Positions 35,350 to 47,530 are shown, counted from the first letter of the stretch. The stretch: 64,000 nucleotides of DNA from Saururus chinensis (GCA_035235625.1 CP141150.1:9982001-10046000), one strand, 5' to 3'. Notes: a model not told the origin generated them from the sequence alone. Made by a program: numbers and translations.

Positions 35350-38300
35350 TGTAATATCCTTGAATGTTTTACGATTTTTTGTGATATTTTGCTATTTTTC
35401 TGGTCATTTTCGGCAAGAAAATGTGACGCTTCGGTGTATTCATTTTTATTCTTTTATCCCTATTTATACCTATAGAGTTGGGTGTGGGGCTTAGTTGTGG
35501 GTTGTAAGCCTCATCGCGCACTTACGATGCAAATTTTGGAGGTACAATGCATAACTGGAAGGTTAACGCGTGTTGGGGATGTAAATGGAAAAATTAAAAA
35601 GAAGTTACGTAAATATGAATCCATCAATCGGATTCCAAGAGCGACTTCGAGAAGAAATTTTTTTACGTCCAGTAAGATGAGAAAACCCAAGCCCATTTCT
35701 GGTCGCTCCTTTCTCCCTTCTCCGTCATTGGATTCCGCCTGTTCTTGTCAGGATCCTTTTTGCCTTACCGCCACGAGTCTGTAGGTATTGGTTATGACCG
35801 CCGCCATGACCTCTTCACTTCTCCACGAGGTACCAGACTTTTCATCGGTTTTTCTCTCCTTCAAATCTTGTTTTGAGCCGTGGGGGTGCGATTTTGACGT
35901 CGTTTGTAGCCACCTTCAACTAGACTTATGTTTGTTTGGCCACTAGGAACCCATAGGTGCTTGCTAGAGCCACCGCCATGCTTTCTTCGCTTGGTCGGGT
36001 TTTGTTCATACTTTCATTTCACTATTCGTGACATTATTTTGAGACGCTGGTGTTTTCGGTTGTCTTTTGGCCACCGGTCGGACTCCGTCTAGCCTACCTT
36101 GACTCAGTGTCGTTGGGGGTTACCGTTTCCAACCCGCTTCACCCCTATTGTTTTGCTCCGCCCGATTAGACGCTTTGGGTGCATCTCAGGTTGTTTTCAT
36201 TGGCGAGCCGTGGGCCATTCGGCGATCGTGGTCTCCAACCCAGCTCGGCGACAGTGAGGGTCAGCTCCACTTGGCAAATTACACCTCCGCTCGGAATGGG
36301 CTGCTTGCCTTCGCCCCTATATCGTGTGAGATGCACAGCTGCCCGCACCAAATGTGTTGGTTGTGGGTGGCGATCGGCGATGTTTCCATTTCGGTCGGCC
36401 ACCATGTCCTAGCTATAGCTTAGTTTCCCTTTTGTGGGCCTTGGGCTTCCACCGTCCGAGCCATCTTCCCTTCGAGAAGCCCTTTTTGGCTGCGTGTGCA
36501 TGTGGCTGCGCGTGTGATTTAGGGTTTAGGCGCCGCATTTGCGCTGCCTAACCATCGGCTGGCTTTGCCACCGAGTGGAGTTGACACATAGACCTCCTCC
36601 ACCTCTCCTATGTACTTGAGCGTCGCCTCATGCCCTCCACCCTTATGTGGGCCCTTGTTGACACGAAATCGCCGGCATTGGGTGTTGTCAACGGCTGATT
36701 TCAATGTCTTGTGGCCGGCAGAGTACTTCTCAGCCGCCGGCCGACCTTCAGTGAGTATACCTTCTACTTTTGGTCGCACCGCCACTTATGTTGGCACGAC
36801 CTTTCTCCAGGCCACCCTAGTGTGCCGCCGTGGATTGCGGATTTTACCGCATTAACTTCTTACACTCCGTTTGGTCGTCATTGTTTCTGGCACTTCCTAA
36901 AACCTTGGGACAACAACTCTCTCAACTTGGCAATGCTTGTAGCCGCCAACTCCGCCACTGACGCCACAACCATCATGTGCTCACCATCAAACATCATGAT
37001 TACGAGGGAGGGGAGCTTTGAAGTCGTAATTTCATGATAGCATGCTTTGAATGAATAGCAGCATGCTAGGATTGTATGATTCAATGCTTTGGATGCTAAG
37101 TCATGATCCGTTTGCATGATGTAAGAGGATATATTATGCCATGTTGAAATGAATATGACATGCATGTGGGCTGTATGTATGTTTGAAGTAGGTGGCTTGA
37201 TTATGTGCAAGTGATGGCTAGCGTGTTTGTTGGTAAGCTTCGTATGTTGATTGAGTATGTGCTAGTGATGACTAGTGTGTTTGTTGGTAAGCTTCGTATG
37301 TACTTTGAGTATGTGCTAGTGATGGCTAGCGTGTTTGTTGGTAAGCTTCGTATGTTGAATGCATATGTGTTAGTGATGGCTAGCGTGTATGTTTGTAAGC
37401 AGCGTATGTGGAATATGTATATGCTAGTGATGGCTAGCGTGTATATTTGTAAGCTACGTATGTGGAATTTGTATGTGCTAATGATGGCTAGCGTGTATGT
37501 TGTAAGCTACGTGTATGGATGTGTATGTATGTGCTAGCGATGGCTAGCGAGTATGATAATAAGCTATGTATGGAATAGTATGTGTATGTTATACGTATGT
37601 GTGATAGACATACGTATGTATGATGGCTATTTGCCTATGCTATGGATATGTGTAAGTGTATGTGGGAAGAAGTATGAGCGATGGATAGTAAGAGGTGACG
37701 GATGTTTCGTCTAGATTTGGATATGGATGTGGATGCGCAAGCGTATGACGCAAGACATAGGATGTAAGTTTGATGGGCGAGGATTGGAGCTGTTTGTTTG
37801 GTTTGGATCAGAACGTATGTTGGGGGATTATCAGACAATAAGAGTGTGCATAATTGTACAAGTATAACATACAAATTATGAAGTGAAAAGTAAGCTCAAT
37901 AAGTGAGGTTTAAGTAAGAGGGTGATAACTGGGGTTGGCTATGAGGCGCTTTGTTTGATGATGTCAGTGTAAGATGATTTAGCCATAAGGTGGATGGCGG
38001 GGTATGTAAGACTATAAGATTTTGTTGTACGGTGAGTTTTGTTGTGATATGGACGGGTTAAGGAAGTTTGCTACCTTGACGAACTAGGGTTTCAGATTGG
38101 GCCCAGCTTCAATTTGATCAGCGGAGTACGATATGTTGAGTGCTTGTGTGGCATAATTGTACCACATAATTTACTTAATTCAAACTTGAATTATAAGTAA
38201 AGCTAGTGATAGCGTTGTGAGTTTGAAGCTGGAGGGTTCGATGGATTAAGTTTAGTATTTGAGCTAGTCGATAATGAGTCGACTGAGCATTTATCATGTC

Positions 38301-39783
38301 TTGCCATGGTGGTTATCCTACGGGATGTTGTCTGTGTGCTGTATAGAGCACTAGACATCTGATGCTCTGTTGAGAGAGATGTATGTTTTCGATTTGGTCT
38401 GAGTGTTGAATTAAGCCCAGACGTTTGATGCTCTATTGAGAGTGTTGTATGATTCTGCCCAAGAGTGGCACTGTATGATTCCGCTTAAGAGTGACACTGT
38501 ATAATTTATGCCCAAGAGTGGCATTGGCACTATAGGACCCATTATGGTGGGCAACTGTATGGCCCCTAAAGTGTGGGCGTTTGTGTTTATGTTTGCGCAC
38601 TTTGGTAAGTAATATCATGGACCTGTTCTTACCTATTTGATCCTATGCCCCATGAGCATTGGTGTGCCTTACATTTGGAAAAGTCCATGGCGTCTAGTCA
38701 CTCCCCGGAGGTTAAGGCGATGCCCCAGTGACATTCTTTTCTGTTTCGACGCTGGAGCTTATTAGTTGTAATGAGCTTCAGTGGTCGATAGTATGTGTAC
38801 GACTGTATGAGTATGAGCATGGCTGTAAGAGTATATGAGCATGACTATAAGAGTAAGAGTATAAGTATGAGCATGACTGTAAGAGTATGAGTATGAGCAT
38901 GACTGTAAGTGTATGATTCTGAACAAGTCTGTATGTGTAAGTTTCTGAGTAAGACTGTGAGTGTAAGATTGTACGAGTAAGGTCGTACAAGTATGTGTAA
39001 GTTGTATGAGTAAGCGCATGATGGTACGAGTAAGTTGTATGTGTAAGTTGTATGAATAAGGGTGTTTGTGTAAGATTAGTTTGATGGTATGTTTTTGGCA
39101 TGATGGTGCATTTGGTATGATTTTATGTGTATGAGCACGATTATGATATGCCTGTTTGCTTCATGTTTGAGTTGGATGAACGCATCTATGTATGGATTTG
39201 CTGAATTCACTATTTAGAATTTCCCTACTGGGTATTTTACTACTAAGTATGAAAATACTCATTACCCTATTTTTTAGCCCTGTTGTTCGGGAGGCTTTTG
39301 CAGGTTTGTGAGGAAGAGCTCCTAGAGATATATGCTCGTTTCCACGATGGATTGATTCCCGTTGACTTAGGTATATACTTAACTTATTATGAGTATTAAT
39401 TGTTTCATGATTTAATATATTGGGTGAGATGAGAATAAGGTGTTTATGTATTTTAGACTTTTGATTTGGATTAGAGTGTGGACTGTTATGTAACTTACAC
39501 TCAGGGATGCCTGAGAGAGATTTGTATTTTAAAGGCTATGATCATAGCAATTTGTCCGTACATTGGTTTTCGAGTAGCGCTTGAGGATATTTGGTTTGGC
39601 CATACGATATTAATCGAATGAGTAAAATTTTCGATGAGAAAAACTGATGTGTTATGTTTTAAATTATAAAACTATTTTCACAGGTTTCGTAATCGTCATT
39701 TTTCCTGATTTATAGCAATTATATTGCAAAAAATATTTCTGTGAATTTTGAGGAAAATGTGATGAAAAATCACGGGCGTTACA
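35350..39783 (+). mobile_element. Solo LTR 2 of the giant-LTR family (fossil)
   Basis: Starts TGTAATATCC and ends GGGCGTTACA. AGAGG flanks both sides (35345-35349 and 39784-39788), as for solo LTR 1. It is collinear with solo LTR 1, with scattered differences throughout, so both descend from one insertion into a CACTA ancestor that predates the unit duplication. Confidence 0.88.
37200..39080 (+). repeat. Short tandem arrays inside solo LTR 2
   Basis: GTGATGGCTAGCGTGTTTGT units with a period of roughly 60 bp lie at 37200-37530. GAGTGGCACTGTATGATT units lie near 38460-38550. GTATGAGCATGACTGTAAGA units of 25-30 bp lie at 38800-39070. Confidence 0.7.
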
Positions 39784-40089
39784 AGAGGAAAGACAAAAAG
39801 GGGAGAGAGAGATAGGAGAGGGAGAGGAGAGAAAAGGAGAGAGGAAGGTAGAGAAAGTAAGAGTATTTGCAATGCTTGTGTATAAGAATCAGAAATGATA
39901 CGATGTTAGCGACATTTATGTATAATTTTCATAAATAAATATTATTTGCGACATTTAACAAATGTGGCTAATATATAATATTTTCGATGGTTTCATTATT
40001 AGTCGGCAAAAAATAAATTTTTGTGACGCTTAGAGAAAGCATCGCAAATACGTTTATTTTTTACGCTGTCTAAGTGTTATAAAAAAGGT

Positions 40090-40610
40090 GTGCTGCCGAA
40101 AAATGCCCGCGTGGGTATTTTTAGCCCACGTGGGATTTTTGTCTCTATTCCGCTTCTTGCCTCCCCCCCCCGGCTGTGTCCTGACTGCCACCGTTGTAGT
40201 CCGCTCTACTGCACCCCAACCGCCATCTTTTCCTGCGTCCCATCCGCCCGGCTGCACCCTAGCCTCCCATCCACCCTGCTACACCCCAGCCTCCCATTGG
40301 TCCTACTGCACCCCAGCCGCCCTCTGTCGCCACCTGTCTGCCTTGTTGCACCCCAGCCACGTGTCCGCTCCAGCATTCTAGCCGCCTTTCCGCTCCCGAA
40401 TCCAGCCGCCTTTCTACCCCGCTACACCACAGCCGCCCTCCACCGTCCCACGTTTGCCCCCGGCCACCCCGCTCTGCTCTGCCCACCTTCCCCTCCCCGG
40501 TTCCCCCCTTCTCACCCTCGACTCCCTCCTTCCCCTTTGATTTTTGGTGGAGGGGAAGGAGGTCCCCGCTGGATTCCGATCTCCCGTCGGCGGCCTCTTG
40601 CCACCGACGA
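40090..40610. repeat. C-rich block in CACTA 2
   Basis: Counterpart of 18165-18650, with CTGCACCCCAGCC units of about 30 bp. One plus-strand frame stays open for 180 codons here but is not conserved in CACTA 1, so it is not called a gene. Confidence 0.5.
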
Positions 40611-41182
40611 GTTTTTTTTATTAATTTATTAAGTCAATAGTGACGCTTATACAAGCATCTCTAATGACTTTCTATTTTTTAGTTATTTTTTAATTTTATT
40701 TATTATTTTTTTAAAAAAAATTATTATTAGCGATGCATATTTATGCATTGCTAATATGTTATTATTAGTGACACTTAGAAAAATAAAAAAAATTATTTCA
40801 TTTTTTGGCAAACTAGTTTTTTATTACTTTATTTAATATTTAATTTTTTTTAAAAAAATTATTATTAGCGACACATATATAAGCGTTGCTAATACATAAC
40901 TATTAGCGACGCTTAATGATAAGTGTTGCTAATAGTAACGTATTAGCGACGCATAATTATACATCGCTAATAGTAATGTATTTAGTGACATTTATTGATG
41001 CATCGTTAATTTTATACTATTAGCGACTCTTATTGTTAAGCGTCACTAATAAGCAGTAGTGACTGTAGTTTAATTAACACATTTATCGGCGCTTTTTATG
41101 TGTTGCTAATACTCATTAGCGATACTTATGGTACTATTAGCGACGCTTACATGCGTTGCTAATACTGCAATTTGTTGTAGTG

Positions 41183-41899
41183 ACAGTGCAGTCCACAAGA
41201 TTGAAAGGGTGCCCCATCTAAGTTGTGTTCAACATGAACCATGTATACAACTTTTTGCCACGTCAAATAACAGCGTTTGCACATCCAAATGATTGACAAA
41301 AATCATACCTAATTATTTCTGCATTTTTTGTAAATTAGTTGGCATAACACGAGGCTGCTTTTAGCCACTATTTTGTACCTCCCCAAAAAGGTACATATAT
41401 TTTTATATATTTATTTGATTAGAGAAAAATGACATAACATTGCTATTCTAGGTATTATATGGAAGCATTGCACTAAATGAACTTTCTTTTGATAAGTAAA
41501 TATAGATTGTGTGTTAGTTGTTATTCCATTACTAACTCAAGTAATTAACTTACAAACCTTTCCTCTTGTCTTACTTTGCACCTGTACTTTAGTATAGTAA
41601 TGAATGACTTTTATGGTCTTCATAATGAAGTAGAGGCATACAGTAAACAACTCCATCAAGTTCTTTGCAAAATGAAAACTTTGTGATCACATTCAAATAT
41701 TAGTACATAACTTCATATAAATGACCACAATTTTTTCATACCCCCTTAGTTTTTTAGCTAGAATTAATAATTGACCATGACTAACTGTCCAAAATGGACA
41801 CGATATGTTTTTGATACATTTAATAAGATAATTTAAAGTACAAAATCATCAAGAAATATAACTCATTATCATAAGATGTTTTTCTCCGTAGCCTTGTCT
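41183..41899. other. 3' flank of LRR kinase copy 2
   Basis: AT-rich non-coding sequence matching 19172-19893. Nothing else was recognised. Confidence 0.5.
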
Positions 41900-42579
41900 T
41901 CAATTATTAGTGATTCTTATTGTTTTAGTATCATGAAATACTTGCCTCACTTTCATCAATTCTATGAGGAGCAAAGGGTCTACAATTTCCATCACTCTTT
42001 CTGCAATAGCCATGTTCACATATTTTGGTAGATTTAGATTCTCACTAAACATTTTATTAGTTAGTTTCTTGCCTGTAATCATCTCCAACAAAATAATTGC
42101 GTAGCTATACACTTCCCCACAAGTAGTCACAATGCTTCCGACACCATATTCTGGCATTATGATTTACAAACAATAATATAATAAGATAAAGAAGCACATT
42201 TTAAAAAAATGTGAGATATTTGTAGTTAGAAGCTTGCTTGTATAAAGATAATGAAGAATGTAAGGTCCCTGATTTTTCTACGATTTTCTGGGATTTTTCT
42301 GCCATTTTTCTGGTCATTTTCAGCAGGAAAATGTGACGTTTCAGCGTATGGGTATTTGTGTCTTTTCCCCATATTTATACCCGTAGAGTCGGGTGTGGGG
42401 CTTAGTTGCGGGCCACGGGCCTCGCTGCGCGCTTACGGCGCGAATTTTGGAAGTTCGACGCGTAACCAGTGGGTTAACGCGCGTTGCGCGTACATTTGGA
42501 AAAAGAAAAAGAAAAAAAAATAAAAAGAAAATTTGGATCGGGATCGGGATCGCCCGATCCAGATCCCAGAAATGGTGAA

Positions 42580-43440
42580 CAGTGCGCCCCCCATTTCCGC
42601 CTGTTCACTGTGCCCGGCCGCCGCCGGCCGCCGGTGGGCCAGTGGACCGCCGCACCGGCTCCGCCCTGGCCGTGCGACGGTAGGGGAGCCGCCGTCCCAG
42701 CCCCCACGGCCGCGCCGCCTCCTCCCCTGGTGAGCCCCTTTTTGTCTGTGATTTGCGATTCCGCCGTCGCCGTGGGCCGGCGAGGGCCGGCCGGCCGCCC
42801 ACGGCTCCGCCATGGGCCGGCGACGGCGGGAGGCCACTCCCCCCGGCCCCGGACGGCCCCAGCTCCACCGTCCCGCTCCCTCTCTCTGTTGCCCTGTTTT
42901 CCGCCCCCACTTTGGATCGCCGTTCCGCCGCCGCCACGGGCGGGCACGGCCCGACCGGCTGACCACGGCTCCACCCCGGGCCGGCGACGGTGAGGAGCCA
43001 CTCCTCCCGGCCCAGTGGGCCTCCGTTCCGCCGCCCGTCCTCATCCCCCTCTCTGCCCTGTTTTTCCACCGGACGACTGTTTCGGTCGATTTGGGGCCGC
43101 CGGCGGCGAGCTGCGGCCGATCGGACCTCCGTCCGGCACCGCCTTGCTCCGGCGACGGCGAGGAGCCCCTCCTCCCGGCCCGGTGGGCCTCGGCACCGCC
43201 GCCCCACCCTCTTTCCCCCTCTGTTCATTGTTCCGCCGACGGACTGTTTGGGCAAACAGTGGCCGCCGGCGGTGATCTGCGGCCGATTCGGCCTTCCCCC
43301 AGCCGCGCCCTGCTCCGGCGAAGGCAGTGGACTATACCTCCGTGCCCAATTCAGCCGTCGCCCCCATGGCCGCTCCGCCCTTACGGGTTTTCTCCGGTCG
43401 TCCCCTTATTTTTGGCCTGCGTCCGTTTTGGACGTGGTGA
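42580..43440 (+). repeat. GC-rich diverged array in 5' LTR (about 170-bp period)
   Basis: CCTCCCGGCCCAGTGGGCCTC near 43000 recurs as CCTCCCGGCCCGGTGGGCCTC about 169 bp later, together with GGCGACGG(C/T)GAGGAGCC. A more diverged copy lies near 42820. The same block is in the 3' LTR (about 49500-50350). It is much richer in G+C than any neighbouring sequence and absent in this form from the solo LTRs. All six frames are open over parts of it; none resembles a known protein. Confidence 0.6.
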
Positions 43441-44639
43441 CTGACGTTATCAGTCGGACGCCGGATTTATTTTGGTGGACCTTAGTTCGGCTCCGCCCCA
43501 GCCCGGTGATGCCAATGGGCCACCCCTCTGGGTCTTGTTCAGCCTTGCGGCCCATAGCCGCAGCTAGTTCCGCCTTACCGGCATATGTGCCGTTGACCCT
43601 TCTTGCCCATTTTACGCCGTTGGTACCGAACGGCCTCGGGCAAGAGTTTATATGTCTTACCATGATGAAGGTGAACGAGTTCACCTGCTCAGGCATTGGC
43701 CAGTGACAGCCTCATAGCCTTTACTCGACCCTGAACCCTCCCCCTGCTCTCTGTCGTGCGAGATGCACAGCTGCCCGCACCATTAGTTTTGGTTGTGGGT
43801 GGCGATCGGCGATGTCGCCACTTAGATTGGCCACCGCTAGGGCCTTAGCCGGGTTGTCTTTTGTGGGCCATGAGTCGCCTCATTTCAGCCATTTCCCCGC
43901 CCTTTGGGCCGCGTGCGCATGTAGCCACGCGTGTACTTCTGGGTTTAGGCGCCGCATTCGTGCCGCCTAACCATCGGTTGGCCTTACCACCGAGTGGAGT
44001 TGACCACTAGAGCTGTCCTCCACCTCTCCTTTAGTTCTCGAGCGTTGCCCCACGCTCTCCGCCCTTATGTGGGCCTTTGTTTACCGGAATCGTTGCCGTT
44101 GGGTGCTGTCCACGGCCGATTTCGATGTCTTTGTGGCCGGCTGAGCACGTTTTAGCCACCGGCCGATCTTCAGTGTACACCATCGACTTCGGGTCGCGCC
44201 GCCACTTAGGTTGGCACGATATTTCTCCCGGCCGCCCCAGTGTGCCGCCGTGGATCGCGGGTTTTGCCGCATTGATATCTGACACTCTGTTTGGCCGTGA
44301 TAGTTCCGGCGCATCTTGAAACCCTCGGGACAGCAGCTCTCTCAGCCAGGCAACGGTTTTGACCGCCAACTCCGCCGCCGACGCTGCCACCGTCGTGTGC
44401 TCGCCATCGAACGTCATGATTACGAGGTAGGGGAGCTTTGAACTCGTAAATTCATGAAGCATGCTTTGAATGAGTAGTAGCATGCTAGGATTGTATGATT
44501 CCATGCTTGGATGTTAAGTAACGATCCGATTGCATGATGTGCGTGTAAGCATGATTGTATGGTATGATTGGTATGCATGAGATGTATGCATGTTTTATGG
44601 ATGTGGATTATGTATGCGCTGGCGATGGCTAGCAAATAT

Positions 44640-44890
44640 GTCAGTATGCTATGTATGGGTTATGCACGTGCTAGTGATGGCTAGCGTGCATGTTTGAAGT
44701 ATGTATGAATGTGTGTGTGCACGTGCTAGAGATGACTAGCGTGTACGTTTGATGTATGCATGTGCTAGTGATGGCTAGCGTGCATGTTTGACATGTGGAT
44801 GCATGTGCTAGTGATGGCTAGCGTGCATGTTTGACGTGTGGATGCATGTGCTAGTGATGGCTAGCGTGCATGTTTGTAAGTTATGTATGT
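44640..44890 (+). repeat. 43-bp tandem array in 5' LTR
   Basis: GTGCTAGTGATGGCTAGCGT followed by GCATGTTTGAC(A/G)TGTGGATGCAT. Exact 43-bp spacing is seen between units starting at 44761, 44804 and 44847, with looser copies upstream. Matched at about 51545-51800 in the 3' LTR. Confidence 0.8.
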
Positions 44891-45599
44891 ATGACCATAT
44901 GTATATGTTATACGTATGTGTGAGACATACGTATGTATGATGGCTTTTGCCTATGATATGGTTATGTGTAAGAGTATGTGGGCAGATGTATGGGCGATGG
45001 ACAGTAAGAGGTGACAGAAGCTCTGTCTGAATTTGGATGCGGTTGTGTAAGCGTATGACAGAGGATTTGAGTACGACGGGCAAGGATTAGAATGGATCAG
45101 TTTGGGGTGGATTATATGTTGGGCATTTGTCAGACAGTAAGAGGGTTCATAATTGTACAAGCATAACGTACAGATTATGAAGTGAAAAATAAGTATAATA
45201 AGTGAGATATAAGTAAGAGGGCGACAACTGGGTTGGCTTTGAGGATCGTTATTTGAGGATGTCAGTGTAAGAGGTTTTGGCCATAAGATGGATGGCGAAG
45301 TACGTAAGACTGTAAGGGTTTGTTGTACGATGAGTTTTGTCCATGATGTGGACGGGTAAGTGAAGTCTGTTGCCCTGACGAACTTGGGTTTAAGATCGGG
45401 CTCAACTTCAGTTTGATCAGTCGAGGACTGTGAGTTGTGTAGCATAATTGTACTGCATAATGTACTTAATTCAAACTTGAATTATAAGCACAGCTAATGA
45501 TAGCGTTCTGAGTTTGAGACCTGAGGGTTCGACGGATGAGTTGGCCGAGCGTTTATCATGTCTTGCCATAGTGTTTATCCTGCGGGATGTTGTCTGTGT

Positions 45600-45850
45600 G
45601 CTATGTAGAGCACCGGACGTCTGATGCTCTGCTGTGAGCGACGTTGTTTCTGTTTTGGTCTGCGTGCTATATAAGCCCAGACGTTTGATGCTCTGTTGAG
45701 AGCGATGTACGTTTCTAACTTTGTCTGCGTGCTGTATGAAGCCCAGACGTCTGATGCTCTGTTGAGAGCGACGTATGTTTCTGATTTGGTCTGTGTGCTG
45801 TGTAAGCCCAGACGTTTGATGCTCTGTTGAGAGCGTTGTATGTTTCCGCC
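45600..45850 (+). repeat. 65-bp tandem array in 5' LTR
   Basis: Units carry CAGACGT(T/C)TGATGCTCTGTT and a TTTGGTCTG(C/T)GTGCTGT stretch. CAGACG starts at 45678, 45744 and 45809, a period of 65-66 bp, with one more diverged unit before them. Confidence 0.8.
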
Positions 45851-45940
45851 CAAGAGTGGCACTGTATGTTTCTGCCCAAGAGTGGCACTGTATGTTTCTG
45901 CCCAAGTGGCACTGTATGTTTTCTGCCCAAGAGTGGCAAT

Positions 45941-46080
45941 GGCACTAAAAGACCCATTATGGTGGGCAATTCTCTGGCACTATAAGACCCATTATGGTGG
46001 GCAATTCTCTGGCACTATAAGACCCATTATGGTGGGCGATTCTATGGCACTATAAGACCCATTATGGTGGGCAACTGTAT
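45941..46080 (+). repeat. 35-bp tandem array in 5' LTR (four units)
   Basis: GGCACTATAAGACCCATTAT followed by GGTGGGCAATTCTCT starts at 45941, 45976, 46011 and 46046, exactly 35 bp apart. Matched at 52049-52188 in the 3' LTR. Confidence 0.88.
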
Positions 46081-46309
46081 GACCCCTTATGTGTGGGTGT
46101 TTATGTTTGCGCGCTCAGGTAAGTAGTATCATGGATCTACTCTTACCTGTTTGATCCAGTGCCCCATGAGCATTGGTGTGCCTTACCTTCGAAAAAGTCC
46201 TTGGCGTCTAGTCACTCCCCGGAGGTTAAGGTGTTGCCCCAGTGGCATTCTTTTCCTTTTCGACGCTGGAGCTTATTAGTTGTAATGAGCTTCAGTGGTC
46301 GTTGATATG

Positions 46310-46890
46310 TGTACGATTATGAGTACGACTGTATGAGTGTGAGTACGACTGTATGTGTATGAGCGGAATTTGTAAGTGTATAAGTATGAGCAGGACTGTA
46401 AGTGTATGAGTATGAGTAAGACTGTAAGCGTATGAGTATGAGCAAGACTGTAAGTGTAGAGTATGAGTAAGACTGTAAGCGTATGAGTATGAGCACGATT
46501 GTAAGAATATGAGTACGATTGTGAGAATATGGTTCTGAGTAAGACAGTAAGTATGATTTTGTGCAGACTGTACGAGTGAGGTCGTACGAGTCTGATTGTA
46601 TGAGTAAGGTTGTACATGTATGGGTAAGCTGTATGAGCGAGCATATGATTGTACGAGTAAGGTCGTACAAGTATGCATATGTTGTATGAGTATGCGTACG
46701 GTGGTACGAGTAAATTGTATGACCCTGGATAAGGGTGTTTGTGTAAGTTGTTTGGATAGTATGATTTTGGCACGATGGTGCCTTTGGTATGATTCTGGCA
46801 CGATGGTGCCTTCGGTATGATTTTGGCACGATGATGCCTTGATATGATTTTGGCACGGTGGTGCATTTGGTATGTCTTTGGCACGATAGT
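46310..46890 (+). repeat. Two further arrays in 5' LTR (about 26 and 27 bp)
   Basis: GTATGAGTATGAGCAAGACTG units of roughly 26 bp run from 46310 to 46720. TTTTGGCACGATGGTGCCTT units of roughly 27 bp run from 46760 to 46890. Minus-strand frames of 180-205 codons rich in Tyr, Ser, Thr and His come from this periodicity. Confidence 0.75.
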
Positions 46891-47518
46891 GCATTTAGTA
46901 TGATCGTATGCGTATGTGCACGATATGATTATTATGCTTCTGCTTCATGTTGAGTTGCATGACGCATGCATTTCTAAACTTATGGAGTTCACCGTTTGGG
47001 ATTTCCCCTACTGGGTATTTTCCTACTGAGTATGAAAATACTCACCCTACTATTTTTTAGCCCCGTTGTATGGGAGGTTTTGCAGGTTGTGCGAAGAGCT
47101 CCTGGTGATGGATGCTCGTTTCAGCGGTGGATTGATTCTCGTTGACTCAGGTATCAGCTTGACTCTCTGTGAGTTTATTTGTGCCACGATCTCCTGTATT
47201 GGGTTAGATGAGACATCATGATGTTCATTCTGGACTTTTGTTTGGATCAGTCTGTGGACTGTTATGGGACTTGTACTCAGGGATGCCCGGGAGTGATTTG
47301 TATTTAAAAGTCTATGATCATAGCAGAAAAATTTATTCGTACGTGTGTTTTCGGGTAGCGCCTGAGGATATTTGATTTGACAGTACGATGTTTAACAGTA
47401 TGATGTTTTAAATTATAAACAGGTTTTGATTTTATCGTTTTGACTCCGATTTATGGAAAGAAAAAAAATTTTCTATGAGTTTTGAGAAAAAGGGATGAAA
47501 AATCTCGGGCGTTACAGT

Positions 47519-47530
47519 TGGTATCGGAGC
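47519..47530 (+). other. Primer binding site (initiator Met tRNA type)
   Basis: TGGTATCGGAGC lies two bases after the 5' LTR end. It differs by one base from TGGTATCAGAGC, the sequence complementary to the 3' end of plant initiator Met tRNA used by most plant LTR elements. Confidence 0.9.

Larger units (their letters stand above)
33315..41182 (+). mobile_element. CACTA (En/Spm-like) element 2, non-autonomous, with nested solo LTR
   Basis: The best-preserved termini in the window: CACTACAACAAAATGTAG at 33315 and TTTGTTGTAGTG ending at 41182. TTAGCGACGC / GCGTCGCTAA palindromes crowd both ends (33340-33800 and 40630-41170). GA tracts (about 34025-34165, 34310-34495, 34755-35349) and a C-rich block (40090-40610) match CACTA 1. 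No transposase was seen. Flanking triplets are TAA and ACA, so no target duplication is visible. It lies 22,064 bp from CACTA 1, the same as the lectin kinase spacing, so it came with the tandem unit and not by separate insertion. Confidence 0.87.
42259..47516 (+). repeat. 5' LTR of the giant-LTR element
   Basis: 5258 bp, TGTAAGGTCC...GGGCGTTACA. From the 5' end it holds a GC-rich array (about 42580-43440), a middle part shared with the solo LTRs, then a series of short tandem arrays, and an end resembling TTTTGAGAAAAAGGGATGAAAAATC. It has no coding content. Long overlapping open frames in the GC-rich part reflect scarcity of A/T-rich stops. Confidence 0.92.

Noticed and set aside
40090-40632. 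180-codon Pro/Leu-rich frame
   Set aside because: C-rich repeat block of CACTA 2; the frame is not conserved at 18165-18650.
41183-41300. CACTA 2 as an independent recent insertion
   Set aside because: Its distance from CACTA 1 equals the lectin kinase spacing and both share the nested solo LTR with identical flanks, so it was duplicated with the unit.
42433-43706. Several overlapping open frames of 130-240 codons on both strands
   Set aside because: They lie in a GC-rich repeated block of an LTR where stop codons are rare in all frames. No domain is visible, and the same artefact recurs in the other LTR.
46276-46894. Minus-strand frames of about 180-205 codons rich in Tyr, Thr, Ser and His (also 52386-53003)
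   Set aside because: They are translations of 26-27 bp tandem repeats in the LTRs and lack the features of a real protein.
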